Below, piece by piece: positions 11,076-24,049 of a stretch of DNA of 64,000 nt. The translations under genes were made by a program, and so were the position numbers. The DNA is taken from the NCBI RefSeq assembly GCF_040412425.1, contig NC_089784.1, positions 38,398,070 through 38,462,069 on the forward strand, written 5' to 3'. Numbering within the stretch: position 1 is the stretch's first letter; the number at the start of each line of letters is the position of its first letter. Below the pieces are notes generated by a model. It saw only the letters and a list, made by a program, of their open reading frames with translations, did not search any database and had not been told where the DNA came from. Source of the DNA: Macrobrachium rosenbergii (Eukaryota > Arthropoda > Malacostraca > Decapoda > Palaemonidae).

Positions 11076-11287
11076 CTGCTTCGTTGTGAGTGGTGCGATG
11101 ATGGTTTAATGGTAGCGATGGCTATGAACCACTCTTCCTAAAGCATCTCGTCTCAACTTTGTGGGAATTTTTTATTTAACTTCCTAACCCAATCAACAGA
11201 TGTCTTTAACACTGACATAATTCATCTAATTATCATCCCTCTACATGCTTCTCTCGCCCCTCTGCCTATGCAGATTACAAATCCCTC

Positions 11288-11298
11288 CACACACACAC

Positions 11299-11380
<82 letters not shown>
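11288..11380. repeat. Compound microsatellite (CA)n(TA)n
   Basis: CA run of about 12 bp passing into about 80 bp of TA. Confidence 0.97.
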
Positions 11381-11382
<2 letters not shown>

Positions 11383-11566
11383 CAACAAATAAGCTCTGAT
11401 ATACAAACACATTTTGGTTACATCAACATGGCCCGTGTTCGTCCCAATGACTTTCTGGTTAACACGGAAGGTAGTAAATTTATCCACTCAGCTATCAAGG
11501 GAGATTAATGGATAATACGAAACAACCAATACTACTATGATAGCTAAATGTGTAAACTGGTGTGTA

Positions 11567-11579
11567 ATATATATATGTA

Positions 11580-11671
<92 letters not shown>
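11567..11671. repeat. Compound microsatellite (TA)n(CA)n
   Basis: About 93 bp TA ending in about 13 bp CA. With the 11288 array it forms a mirrored CA-TA ... TA-CA arrangement. Confidence 0.97.
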
Positions 11672-12946
11672 AACACTGTAGTTAAACATAGCCTGAACCA
11701 CGCCACTACCAACAACGATAAGCAGCATAAAATGATACAATTAAACCAGCAAGAGCTGTATATAAGCCGTCCCGTTTTCAGTTATATACCGAAACTTCGT
11801 TTGGCGGGGTTACATAAGGACCCTCCGACCCATTTCCACTTGGAAATTCATATCCATTCCTTTCTTTCGTCGCGGCTTGAGCACGGCAAGGTGATACCGC
11901 CAATATTAATAACTCTGACGGCCATGTTCGAGACGATTTCATCCGTTATCCAAGTCACTCCCACACTTACTAGAAGGAAGTAAAAACTGCAAAATAACAC
12001 ACAGACAAGAGAGCCTGAATGCCACTCGGACACAAAGTCCCCTCTACCACTATCTCATCCGTCAAACACAGATGACAAACCGGAAAGGGTGAGTACTACT
12101 TGCTCGCGCGCCTGTAATCATTAATTGATGGACAGCAATAACACCCATCCGCAGCATAATGTGGAGCCGTCGTTACTTATGAGAATGAGGGTGGAGTTGG
12201 GGGTAGGGGATCGGTGTGTTGGGCGGGGGTCCCGGCTCTCGTCACGAAACTAATTCAGGAAGAATCATGTCAGCGGGGCAGGCGGAGCGTGTCCTTGACC
12301 TTTGGGGTGCCAGGACAATGTTATTACAATGACGGTAGTGACCTCTGGGTCCTCCTCACCAAAATGACTTTATTGGTGAATTACCTTGAGGACACAGTAT
12401 ATTCTATAAAATATACTGTAACAATTCTTCCATGGCCATGATACAGACAGACGTTGAATAAAGTTACAGCACTCCACCAGTAGCAAGGGGGTATAACATC
12501 AGAAAAAGATCAAAATAAAACAAAGGATACGCAGCACAGAACAGCGACAGTTTTTGCTGAATAACCTTAATAGTAAGTGAAAGCTTCGGATGGGAACTTC
12601 CATCGACGACAATTTCAAACCAATAACAAGAAATCAGAAATTTTACTCAGAAAAATAATCTATTACACTCGAAGGAAGACGCGTCATTATTACACCTAAA
12701 CAAAGTCGCTCATGATCTCGCGTTATCATGCTTTAGCCGTGCTAATCACTACTCGCATCATGCACCGCGCCTCGTCCCTCTAATCGATCACTTCATGGAC
12801 TCTAGCATGCCATCTCAAGGTGGTACGACTGAATTTTCTATGAAATTGCTTAAATAACATGGACAAGCTTGGACAAGTGAATCTGGAATATGGTCAACGT
12901 ACATCTATAAATTTACATTAAAATATCTGAAGGTGTACAATGTGAC

Positions 12947-12976
12947 GCAAATGTCATCCCTTGAGATGACATTTGC
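12947..12976. repeat. Perfect 12 bp hairpin
   Basis: GCAAATGTCATC and its exact reverse complement GATGACATTTGC are separated by 6 bases (12959-12964). Confidence 0.85.
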
Positions 12977-13344
12977 AATGGGACGATGGGAAGGGGTGTG
13001 GGGATGTTTGTATTTTAAATATAGTTTAATGACCTCGTTTTCATGGCAACTCCAAAACAAGAGCTAACGCAAAATGGGATGAACAATTGTGGATTATAAA
13101 AAGTGAGGTCAATGTCGTCATATTTTGTGCCAAATTACGCTGCGTATGGTGAAGGCATCCTTAAGTGGTCAAAATCAGAAGTGCCAGTCAGGTTCAGGAT
13201 ATCTTATCAGTTCCTGGTTGGTTGAAACGCTCTATCTAAGATGTATACCTATGAACTTGAATGAAGCCATCTCAATTTTCTTCTGATTAGACCTGGATGC
13301 AACACGGAACGAAAAGGTCGGATACGAACCACACTGCATTGAGC

Positions 13345-13354
13345 GCGCATGCGC
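13345..13354. promoter_or_regulatory. NRF-1/ewg-type palindrome, possible site
   Basis: GCGCATGCGC is a perfect match to the NRF-1 consensus core and sits in a CpG-containing patch. With no gene start recognised beside it, function is speculative. Confidence 0.25.
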
Positions 13355-13516
13355 ATGCTATTCAAGTAACTTTCTGCCACTCAACCTCAAGTTATATGAA
13401 CGATCAAGAGGACGTGATGTGCCAATGGTCTAAATGTTTACCCAAAACTCGGTACTCACGGTAAACTCTACAATCTTCGTGAAACGTCAACCGAATCACC
13501 TGTTGCGTTCAGTTTT

Positions 13517-13655
<139 letters not shown>

Positions 13656-13957
13656 CATATCCCCCGTTCGACCTCTCTTCCTTGATTTAATAGAGTATAA
13701 AAAAGAAAAAGCTTCCTCTTCGTTAAAGTGAGGAATATGTAAATATTCCAATAAGTATATAATGATCTCTTGAAAAACGCCAAGAAAATGTAAACAATTT
13801 TTCACTTACGAAAACATTCTTTAATTAGTTTCAAAATGAACCCTAGCCTCTACGGAACCGGTTCCACGCATTCTGTTAGGACATCAGATCTGTAAATTCA
13901 GTTACCAAGTGGATAAATAAAAAAATCAAAATATCTCCGGGGATTCTAGATTTGTTT

Positions 13958-13960
<3 letters not shown>

Positions 13961-14035
<75 letters not shown>
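13961..14035. repeat. Microsatellite (GA)n
   Basis: Pure GA array of about 75 bp. Confidence 0.97.
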
Positions 14036-14039
<4 letters not shown>

Positions 14040-14423
14040 ACACACATTCCAGAATGTGTATTCATCATGAATGATGAAGTAAACGAAAGTACAGTTTGTG
14101 CGAACATCTATTCAAACCATAATTATTAAAATAACATAGCCTATATACACATATCTTTATCAAAATTGAAATATTTAAGTAAATATACTTTTTTCCCCCT
14201 TTACCTCCGCCTTTCTTAAACACACACACACAACACAACACAAGCCAACAGGAGGCCTCTCTCCTCCTCACTTTTACACATACAAAAACTCGTCAGATTA
14301 ATTAAAATGCGCCAATGATGGTCTGCTGACTCCAACTGTATGTTCCTCGTGTGGAGAAAAAGGCCTCAGTGTAAATGTACCTTTACTTCAATATGAACAC
14401 ACGCACACATTTATATATATATG

Positions 14424-14429
<6 letters not shown>

Positions 14430-14505
<76 letters not shown>
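14430..14505. repeat. Compound microsatellite (CA)n(TA)n
   Basis: CA of about 34 bp then TA of about 43 bp. Confidence 0.97.
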
Positions 14506-14508
<3 letters not shown>

Positions 14509-14895
14509 TTTCCAAAGCCGAACATGAAAACGTGATACTTATTTACATGTCAAACATGCCGTCCTGTTTCTAACGGATCACTTTCCCATTCCCAAACATC
14601 TTGATCCCTGATACTATGACGAAGAAATTTTATTTCAACACCGAAACATCGCTAATCTGACGCTTGGGTTACATTTCTACCAATTTCAGAGCAGCAGGAA
14701 CCGTTCGTACGGTGTTACCTAAAAGCATGAAAATAGAAACAGTTCTGGCGTTCATTAGGAGATATAAAGGATACGAGAGAATACTAATGAGTCATGCTCC
14801 TCCTCCGTATGCCAGGAATTAAATTCAGAAAAAACTGAGGCTGAGATTTCAGACAAAAGAATTCTTTCTCTTGCTTGAAAATTTATTCTCGCACG

Positions 14896-14897
<2 letters not shown>
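14506..14897. other. Non-coding stretch, nothing recognised
   Basis: About 390 bp of unique-looking sequence without a supported frame. Confidence 0.5.

Positions 14898-14966
<69 letters not shown>
14898..14966. repeat. Microsatellite (GA)n
   Basis: Pure GA array of about 69 bp, 172 bp upstream of a CT array with which it could pair. Confidence 0.97.
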
Positions 14967-14968
<2 letters not shown>

Positions 14969-15136
14969 CTTTGTATTTGCTGTGTTCCTTGAGGCGAGAC
15001 GCGGTTCCTGCCCGAGGCCCAACATGATTCAACAACCCCAACCCAACCACCTCCACCTCCGTCTCGAAGTCATTTAGCTACCCGACCCCCGTCCCCGGTC
15101 CCCCCCAAGGGAATCCCCTCTGCCTTCCTCAGCACC

Positions 15137-15138
<2 letters not shown>

Positions 15139-15193
<55 letters not shown>
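15139..15193. repeat. Microsatellite (CT)n
   Basis: Pure CT array of about 55 bp. Confidence 0.97.
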
Positions 15194-15195
<2 letters not shown>

Positions 15196-15410
15196 GTTAT
15201 GACAAGCAACCGCATCAATGCACGTTCGGCAATCCAAGAGGATGCTTACCAATGACCCAGCAGCGAAGAAGTCCATGCATCATTCACAAGGTGGGTATCC
15301 CTTGTCGGCAGTAAATGGGCATTTTACCATTCTTTGGCGGCGACTTGGGAAAGCAACCCTGAATGGGGAAAAAAAATTGTGCTCGGCATGCTTAAAACAA
15401 TTGTTCAACT

Positions 15411-15431
15411 TTTTTTTTTTTTTTTTTTTTT
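15411..15431. repeat. Poly-T run
   Basis: 21 T residues; no element attached to it is recognised on either side. Confidence 0.9.
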
Positions 15432-15610
15432 ACTGACGTCCACCGAGACTAAAAAATTAATACTGATTCCACAGCCGTCAAAAATTTAAGACGTCAGAAG
15501 CGGTATGACGTCATCACAACGTGCATTCTGTGTCCCGCCAGAAAAGATGGAGAAGAGCATCTCAAATGTGTAAGTCATCTACTGAAATATCGAATCTGAT
15601 ATGAACTCTC

Positions 15611-15613
<3 letters not shown>

Positions 15614-15698
<85 letters not shown>
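15614..15698. repeat. Microsatellite (GA)n
   Basis: Pure GA array of about 85 bp. Confidence 0.97.
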
Positions 15699-15700
<2 letters not shown>

Positions 15701-16028
15701 ATCATTCTCAAAACCACCTGCAATTTCCTTTACAGTGTCAACCAAGCGTGCACAATTCCAGCAGTAGTAGGAGGTTTTCTCGCAAGAAAGACAAAGTAAA
15801 CCACAAACTGACACAAACCACTAGTGATGGGAGGAGGGGAAGCAACCTTATCTAGTAGGCTTATTATTACTCTGGCAGGTTGGAATTCTAGCAAATAAGT
15901 ATCCAAATCCGGCAACAGAAGGAATAAACAGGATTTATACATTCGGTACCTCTGTTGCTCTGCATATAAATAAAGTGTCGCTGGTCTTTTCTCTCTTGAT
16001 ATTCTCTCCTGAGCTGCTTCCTTATATT

Positions 16029-16031
<3 letters not shown>

Positions 16032-16076
<45 letters not shown>

Positions 16077-16080
16077 GAGG
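16032..16080. repeat. Microsatellite (GA)n with GGA end
   Basis: GA of about 41 bp followed by GGAGGAGGA. A 191-codon minus frame (15730-16305) crosses it and is judged spurious. Confidence 0.96.
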
Positions 16081-17246
16081 AACTGCAACCTCTTCGAAAC
16101 CAACATGTCGGAGTAACGGTTGAGGCAAATTGGCATGTAAGAAAAACTCGCAAAGCCATAAAACCGAGATCTGGAAGCCAAACCAAAAGTTGAAATGTTT
16201 TCGAAAAGTCAACAAACAAATATAATTTACTTTCAAGATGGTCCAATCAGCTTGCCTCATCTTCAATATTTCCACTCTTATATGCACTAATACGAAAGAA
16301 GCCACACGTCTATTAAATCAAACTTTTTTTTTCTTCGTTGGATTCCTAGAGAGGAATGTTACAGCCTTTCATATAATAACTGTCAATATGAAAAATTGAT
16401 TTCTTTTCCCTCAACAAGACAAATTCAAAAAATACGATTTAACTTTTTCCAAGGAGAAATTCAAATGTCGCGTCCCAGATGGTCATTGTTATGAAGGACG
16501 AGTCTTCAGCGTCAAAGCAAAACCCCATCACAAGCAGTCAAGGCTAAAAGCATCGAGACAGGTGTAGGCGGTTACAAGTACCCTGGACGTACTGTAATAA
16601 ATGCTTGAAAATAGATGACCATGATGGGTAACAAATTGTTCTCAGTTTGCATGTATGTCACTAACAAAACTACCATCTTTAAAGCATGTGCAGCACTGAT
16701 ATCTCGTTAGTTGAAATGTTAGACACAGAAGATATCACAAGGAAATACCGAGACATGTGCTACTGGAACTATTTGGAGAGCAGAGATTTAGAATATCAAC
16801 TTCACACACACACACACGCGCGCCTACGTCCAACATCGAGCCTCCAGACTAGCAACTGGCTTTTGTACCTCTCGAAACATTACGCTGTTACTGTACATGG
16901 AAAACTTGACTCATTCCTACTGATTGGTTTGTTTCTAAAGACGTTTGGCATGGCATTAGTGGATCGACGATGGAAAATATCCATCGGTTTCACATCTATT
17001 TGGGATATAAAAACCGCAACGAAAATCTTCACAAACCGGTTGGAAAGAAATTACGGTAAATAACAATGACACCAAGTAAAGGAAACAAACAAACAAAAGC
17101 CAGACAACAAAACTACAGCAATAGGTGTATGCAATCGCACATTGGTATTCACTGAGCCACCGTTACGGCGATGACTTACGAATACTCCCAACACAATTAG
17201 TAATACGATGTTGATTTCGGAATCTCCCTCCAACGCACGTTAATCC

Positions 17247-17248
<2 letters not shown>
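16081..17248. other. Non-coding stretch, nothing recognised
   Basis: Contains a 125-codon plus frame (16686-17063) crossing a short CA run. It shows no domain signature, and its middle is simple repeat, so I do not call it a gene. Confidence 0.45.

Positions 17249-17320
<72 letters not shown>
17249..17320. repeat. Microsatellite (GA)n
   Basis: Pure GA array of about 72 bp ending in a G run. Confidence 0.97.
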
Positions 17321-17328
<8 letters not shown>

Positions 17329-17577
17329 ATTTCACTCAAACGACTACAATCCATCTCGTATTCCTTTCCGTAGTTTCCACAAGAATCCTTCCTATGGGAA
17401 CATGGCACTGTGTAACCTCGGTTTTACTCAATTTCTATTTGTGATTTTACTTAGTTTACTGTACTTGGCGAAAATAAAAAAAAATGAAAGGCCGCAACTG
17501 GATGCACAAGAAATCCGCAGAAATCACGAATAGCAACCTACAGTAGGACAGACATTCAAATACATTCTATTTTCAAA

Positions 17578-18018
17578 GTGCAAAGGTCGTGGGATAAGCA
17601 ACCTAAAACGGATAAAATCCATAGTTGGAAAATGGAGTTGTCATATCAGAGAGAGAGAGAGACACACACACACACAAAAGTGATTCTGACACGTCTTCGA
17701 ATAGGCCATACTCGTTTGACACATGGACGCTTAATGAACAGTCCATGCGGCGCTCCCCCTAAATGCCCAGATTGCAAATTGTTGATAACTGTCAACCATT
17801 TATTGTGTGAATGTCAAAAATATAACCTGCAGCGATTATCAAAATTTGGAAATAAATCAATGAAAGAAATTTTGTCAGAATCTATTACATTTTCAGTAAT
17901 GCCAATTTTAATGTTCATGAGGAGCTGTGATTTAATTGATAAAATATACAAAGCAAATAATAGAAATACGAAAACCCTTAGTGGTCAAATGAATTTTATA
18001 ACAATTTTAAAATTTTAA
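17578..18018 (+). pseudogene. LINE ORF2 C-terminal region (I/Jockey-like)
   Basis: An open frame of 146 codons to a stop at 18018. It contains VILTRLRIGHTRLTHG, then C-P-D-C and HLLCEC (a CCHC-type zinc-binding pattern, C-x2-C-x8-H-x4-C), then a basic helix with SMKEILSE. This layout is the classic C-terminal tail following the RNase H domain in I- and Jockey-group non-LTR retrotransposons. Upstream (about codons 25-35) a GA/CA simple repeat replaces the usual linker. The 5' end is truncated, with no RT or endonuclease nearby. The same family occurs on the minus strand at 4829-5270. Confidence 0.75.
17650..17676. repeat. Short (GA)n(CA)n inside LINE frame
   Basis: About 13 bp GA then about 13 bp CA. 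It keeps the LINE reading frame open while adding Arg-Glu and Thr-His residues. Confidence 0.9.
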
Positions 18019-18072
18019 TATACCTTTTTAGTGAGTACATACGGCAACGTGAGCATGTATGTATTTAGTGTG

Positions 18073-18148
18073 TTCCAGTATGAGAGCGTGTGCCTTTGTG
18101 GAGTTTCTAGTTCCAGTATGAGGGCGTGTGCCTTTGTGGAGTTTTTAA
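18073..18148 (+). repeat. 38 bp tandem duplication in LINE 3' UTR
   Basis: Units 18073-18110 and 18111-18148 share TTCCAGTATGAG(A/G)GCGTGTG and GGAGTTT, with few changes. Confidence 0.9.
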
Positions 18149-18289
18149 TTTCATTTTCATTCATCCATCACTGTATCGAATGACCTATTTGGTCTCAGTG
18201 GTAGGCTTCTAGCCTAGACCTGTCATTTCATCCAAATCCTTCCGGCCAGCCCTATGAGAGCTGATAGTCAGCTCAGTGGTCTGGTTAAG

Positions 18290-18301
18290 CTGTTATAATA
18301 T

Positions 18302-18344
<43 letters not shown>

Positions 18345-18355
18345 TAATAATAATA
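18290..18355. repeat. Microsatellite (TAA)n, interrupted
   Basis: TAA/AAT array with TAATA interruptions at both ends; probably the 3' terminal repeat of the LINE. Confidence 0.93.
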
Positions 18356-18670
18356 TTAAAGCCCTTTCCTGGGTCTGGCAAGAATGAAAAGAGAAAATCC
18401 ACACACAAGGGAACAGATGACCCTTCCTGCTACCTCTGGTTACCTAAGAATTTGAAGTTAAAACAACAGCCATTCAGTACTAAGGCAGTGACAAGGGAGT
18501 TGGAATGGCTGGGCTGCAAGATTAAAGGGATCCAGAAAATGAGATGGAAGACAAGGCTCTAAATGTGGAACTTGGTGAAAACACCATAGTTGCACATTGA
18601 AGTTAAAGGGGTTGGACAGCAAGAGGGCGAAGAGGAAGCGGGAACGGTGATAAGGTAAAAGGCTAGAATG

Positions 18671-18760
18671 GGGCGCAGCTACGGGCAATAGGGGGCGCTG
18701 CAAACACTCTTAGTACTCCCCACAGTACGCCATGTGAGGTGCGCTCAAGGTACTAATTCC
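18671..18760 (+). repeat. Copy of the 1-215 interspersed repeat
   Basis: GCAGCTACGGGCAATAGGGG, GCGCTGCA and CCATGTGAGGTGCGCTCA line up in order with the window-start repeat. The match may extend left to about 18460 in weaker form. Confidence 0.55.
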
Positions 18761-19248
18761 ATGGAGTCCTGCCTCTTAAGGGAAAGAATGTTAGTGAAAT
18801 CTACAGCAGGAAACAAACTTGGAATTCGTTTCCTTGGCAACAGAATAGCTTCGTTTTTCTTATGTGTTTCATAAGAAGGCAACACTTGAAAACTATCTTT
18901 CCTTAGTTATTTAGGGATGTCATTCATGATACTTCAATGCAAATATCTAAGTTTGAGAGTTATTTCCATTAAAAGTTATGACAATTTTGGCATGCGTTGA
19001 CACATTAACTGGGTACTTCTCTCAACAAAGAGATGTAATTTATTTTAAAAATTTACATTTGAATTAAAGAGCGCAACGTACAGCTGCCTTGTTTTTTCTT
19101 GTTTGCAATGTTGTTCGCAATTCTTAAATATTCTTCTCTGCTGTATTTGGCCATCCTCTTCAGATTCAGCTTGCTTCTCAAGCTTAGTCTTCATATTGTT
19201 CCATATAAGTGTGTGCTCACTTTAAATAAAATATTAATGTAATTTTGA
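18761..19248. other. Non-coding stretch, nothing recognised
   Basis: AT-rich, no frame of note. Confidence 0.5.
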
Positions 19249-19250
19249 TG

Positions 19251-19303
<53 letters not shown>
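19249..19303. repeat. Microsatellite (TAA)n
   Basis: Pure ATA/TAA array of about 55 bp. Confidence 0.96.
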
Positions 19304-19304
<1 letters not shown>

Positions 19305-20256
19305 TGTAGGTTAAAAACTAAACTTTCAAACACGTTATGGTATTTTCTTTTTGCAAGCAAGTATTAAAAGCAACTAGCGTGAACAAGCGATGTCGATCGC
19401 GCGATTCATGTTTTCTGGCAATATAATCAAAACATCAACGAACTCTATTATCAGCACTAAACAAAATTCACACAATAGCTTTGTCAAGGAAGCACTTTAT
19501 TTCTATCAAATTCACGATAAAAACTTTTATCTCTACTGAGCAGATTATCTATTCCATTTACACACAAACCCTTTCAAGCTAAATTTCTTCATTTTTCAAG
19601 AGCAAAACCAGTGCTTTCTCGTTTTTCCTTTTGAGATCATATATTTTTACCATCTCTCAGTGAACCAAATTCCACGAACAGATATAAAGCCTATACGAAA
19701 AAACAGAAAATAATAAAAGCTCGAATGAGTTGATTGTAGTATTCGAAAGCTACCTTTCACTACCCAGTAAGGCCGAGTATTGCAGGGTCCCCCGCAGCCT
19801 CTTAAGGGCAACGATAATCAGACCGTAAGTGACGCAGGAATACAAAGCTAATTGTTATAATCTTCCTAATGGGATTCACTAAGACGCGCTGAAAAGAATG
19901 CCACGCCGAGGTTAAGACCGTTTACCTTATGCGCCAAAGAACTATTCATGTTGATCATATACGACAGCAATCTTGATGTTATTAGAATGAGGTACTACGC
20001 TTCATCTAAGGCAAAGGGCTACGACGAATAGCAGAAAAATAACTTCACTCCCGCCCATCTGGTCCACGATCTGAGCAAACATGGATCGGTGGTTATTTGA
20101 TTTCTGACCGTTAAGAGAAATATAATGGCTGAATTACCCTTTATAGATTTATAAAATTACGATGTACGATAAGCACTATAAAATAAAAACGCACGAGTGT
20201 TCGTGCTAATGTGAGAGGGGAAACATTCGTCCGCATCCCTAATCTCCTAAAACACA

Positions 20257-20280
20257 AACACACACACACACACACACACA
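20257..20280. repeat. Short (CA)n microsatellite
   Basis: About 24 bp. Confidence 0.94.
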
Positions 20281-20596
20281 AAGGTCAAACGCCCACACCA
20301 TCAATCTCCGAACACTTGCAGCGCTACGACACAGAACTTTACAAGGAATACATAAGAATCTTTCAACTTATTCCAAAATAACTCCATATACATGAATTCA
20401 TCACAAAACCTTTGCATTCGAATTCTCGTGAGCAGCAGCCGCAAGTGATAAGAGAGTAACGATAAAGTATTAGTCATTCCATCTAAGGTGGTAGATAATG
20501 TGAGCGAAAACAAACTATTGTGGAGAAGACCCTGTATTCTTGCGGAATGGAAGGCAAACTGACTATATTGTATATGTATGTACATATACAATATAT

Positions 20597-20614
20597 GTGT
20601 GTGTGTGTGTGTGT
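20597..20614. repeat. Short (GT)n microsatellite
   Basis: 18 bp. Confidence 0.92.
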
Positions 20615-21574
20615 TCAGCTTAGGCCACAAGGAGTACTGTCTACTTTTATTTTTTCCTGTGGCCTTCACTGAATCTACAGTCACATGCTTATATGCCATC
20701 ATGTTAGTAACAATAACAACTCCAAACCTTTCGTTTTTAAATATTTTCCTTAAAAACCCTTTCGACTAATGATAATATAATAATGAGGGCCTTAAAATTC
20801 CTAAAATACATTCAGTATGGTAAAAATGTCCTCTCCCTTAAATGAAAAGTCTCCCTGTCGCTCCTGTAACCCGAAGATTGCATCGTTTCTCTGTGGCCTT
20901 TCTTTCTCGCTCTTCTCGCTTTAGCATCACGTTTAGGTGGCGGCCACATACAATAACCAAAAAATGACCGACAACTAGTGACTAGCGCGAGGGACTGACC
21001 TGCATACAAATTCCGCTGCAAACCTACCTATAAGCAGAAGTCATGAACAGGAAAGGAAATGAAGAGGAAAAGGGGGAAATGCCACAAAGAAAGGCTGCAT
21101 ACCAAAAGAGGAAGGAAGGAAGTAGAGAAATGCCACAAAAAAAACTCAGCAAAGCCTCAGTCACGTTAAGACCACCATAATTCCACGAGATGGGCTTTCC
21201 TACCATTGATCAACAACACCCCTCTACGACTGATGCAGATACTTTGAAAACCTAACCCGTGAACTGTCTAGTCCCACCCTAAAACACATACGGATCTCTG
21301 AATAACACCATTAATACGATTTCTAAATCTTAACACGCACTCGGATACGGAGATATATTACATCATTACCACCGTTATCAGATTCTGTCGCTATCAACAC
21401 CAAGCCTCTGTGTCTATCAGATAAAATTACTATTAATAGCACGAATCAAACGCAGAAACCCCAAGCTGGCCCAACACTGTTCACTGATAAATCAAATCAA
21501 GCACTGTATTCATGATTATAATAATAATCAAAGGCATATTTATCTTACGTTACGAAGATATCTGAATAGGTTAT

Positions 21575-21576
<2 letters not shown>

Positions 21577-21641
<65 letters not shown>
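21577..21641. repeat. Microsatellite (GA)n
   Basis: Pure GA array of about 65 bp. Confidence 0.97.
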
Positions 21642-21643
<2 letters not shown>

Positions 21644-24049
21644 GACTTGTCATTTAACAGATTCTATGAGCGTCGTACAGACTTAAACCTAATAAAAGCT
21701 GATCACAAAGAACAGATATCGCTTTTAATTAAAAACACGGCGGAATACGAACATAGCAGACAAAGTACCGTACACTGACAAACAACGATCAATAAGAGAA
21801 CCACTCTGCTTTTCAATTACAAAATAAAACTTGAACGCATGACGGTAATACTACAGTTCCATTACATGAAAGAATCCTTCGCCATTTCAAAACCTGTAAA
21901 TGACAAATGTATTTATAGTCGGCCCCAAACACATCAGAGAACAAACAGCGAAACAAAAATTGGGCCGGCATATTTCATGGCCGAACACAATGCTTACGTG
22001 ACCCAACTACCATAAATAAAGAACTAAACAGGAAATTCTCGCTCCTAATGAAAGAAAAATCCAGCGACACAGATATCACCTTTACCCACTATAAAAAATT
22101 CCACATTAATAAGCTGGAAATCATCACCAGTACAGGAGGAAAATGCGACACTGATTTTTGGCTGTCATTTATTAGATGCACACACAGCTCAAAAACAATA
22201 TTACAACTCCAGAGCTCAAATGAAACCAATCATGACAATCACAAGGGCAGACGAGTCAATAATCATACGTCATCATTTTCTGTATACATTTTTCACAAAG
22301 TTGCGGGTGTGCAAGAGTTTCATTTGTTGCTTTGCGGATGCAAACTTGTCACCTTTAATATGAAAATAACTTTCAAAACGACTTTATGCGAGATTGTATC
22401 TTGTCAATGGTGATCAGGCACTTTCATATTTACCCTTGTGTACACATTCATTCATGTGGAACAGTTCAAAAGGACCTTAGGTGTCCAAAAAGTGAAACCA
22501 AGACAAACCGACAGTAAGACACGCAAGGCCAAACTCTACATAACCGTGCATAGACAGTTTTTGTCAGAAGACCTCTGCACCGTTTTACTCTAGAAGAAAG
22601 AGGCGTGACTTTAACACACGAGGAGACAGGAGACAAGTTCCATCACGAGGGACATGATGCGACGTTGTCATGAACGGCGCGATGTGATGCTGATCTTTCG
22701 AAGGGGACCATGGATGCCAAGAGTGACGAGCGAGGCAGGTAAGAGAGGCACAGAGACGCCAAGTTGACAAAATGGGGATATGGTGAAGTTTTACCAATAT
22801 GGAGTGAGGCTGTCAAAAGGCAAGGAGGTTAAATTAATTTCAGACCACCACCATACAACACTGTAACCTTCGCTTGGCTGAATGGTTATAATCATAGTAA
22901 CAATAAACAAACATGAATCACCTTTGTAAAACTGACCTTACTTAAAGGACAGAGTGCTACGTTTATCAATGTTTCTGTCTTATCTATTGTAGCTCCAGTT
23001 TAAGGATTAAGTACCATCAAAAACGCATGACATCATAACCTAATAATAAACAGCATACAGTGTTTCCTCTGTTGGGGAGTGAAAAACACCGGACTGTAAC
23101 AAACGACTACCATCAGCCAGCATACTTTTGAGTCTTTGGCAACAGTAAGCACGGAAAAAATGACTAATTTTAAGAACATTGCGCAATACATGTGTAGCAG
23201 CTTTGCCAAAATACATCAGCATACAGTCCAAAAACATCTGATGACAAACACGAAGGATGAGAAAATATGAATCAATAGAAAACTGACCCTTAAAAAAATA
23301 AAAACAAAATCACATACATTTGAGCGCGTGAGACAGATTAGTCACCTTACAGACACGTGACCTATAACCTGGCGAGCTATGTTAATATTAACTTGGCAGT
23401 TCGGTTAAGCTTTGATGTCAAATTCAAATGGAAATCCATACAAAGTCAGGGAGCATCACGTACAATTTAAACATTTCACATGGACCTCAAAGGGATTTTT
23501 AAAGGTACGCATTCATAACAAATCAAACATTTATTTAACTTTTATTTTAGAAAATGCGACGCCCTTACTTTCAAACTAAAAAACAAAAACAAAAAATTAT
23601 GTATTTATACACACCCACGACCCTTCCCACAAAATCAAAGCGAAGCAAGGAAGCATTCCGAGAACAAATTCAGTGTCCTACGCGCCACATGGCCAATACT
23701 CCGAGGCTTTTTCTATATATGCAGTGAGGAGATTTCATTTTGGCAAGAGGCAACGAACCTCGTGGCTTTCACAATACGCAACATTCCTCCACACACCAAC
23801 ATGGGTGATTATGATACGCCACTCGTCAAAATTAAATCAGCTATTCTAATTTATTCTTATGTTTACATTCCGTTATATTCCTTAACAGAATATCGTGTAC
23901 ACATACATATATATGCAGTCAACATTAAAGCATTTCTCCTTACAAGAGGTGGCGCCAGAGAAAAGAACTGGCACGTCACATAAATGCTTCAGCTGCTAAA
24001 TTGTGGATAATTTCCCAAACAAAACCTCACACAACTTTAACCACTATAG
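21642..24049. other. Non-coding stretch, nothing recognised
   Basis: About 2.4 kb with no microsatellite. The 121-codon plus frame 22048-22413 has no recognisable domain. It may be intron or intergenic DNA. Confidence 0.45.

Larger units (their letters stand above)
18019..18355 (+). mobile_element. LINE 3' UTR, SINE-shared tail and TAA repeat
   Basis: Follows the LINE stop codon. It holds a 38 bp tandem duplication, then the tail AATCCTTCCGGCCAGCCCTA ... CTCAGTGGTCTGGTTAAGCT (about 18232-18290), and ends in a TAA/TAATA repeat. The tail matches the SINE at 8990-9050 over about 57 bp. A 3' terminal simple repeat is common in such LINEs. Confidence 0.7.
19304..21576. other. Non-coding stretch with two short CA/GT arrays
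   Basis: No gene recognised. CA run at 20257-20280 and GT run at 20597-20614. Frames at 20301-20702 (minus) and 20812-21206 (minus) show no known domain. Confidence 0.45.

Noticed and set aside
11537..11983. 148-codon plus-strand frame
   Set aside because: The first third is TA repeat; the rest resembles no family.
13345..13354. NRF-1-like palindrome as evidence of a promoter
   Set aside because: A single 10 bp match with no gene start nearby is weak; listed only as a low-confidence site.
15730..16305. 191-codon minus-strand frame, the longest in the window
   Set aside because: It crosses a GA array in the middle, has no domain signature, and two other minus frames of similar composition overlap it.
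16686..17063. 125-codon plus-strand frame
   Set aside because: Includes a CA-encoded Thr-His run; no recognisable motif or splice context.
22048..22413. 121-codon plus-strand frame
   Set aside because: Unrecognised, no upstream promoter or splice signals; chance length in 64 kb is plausible.
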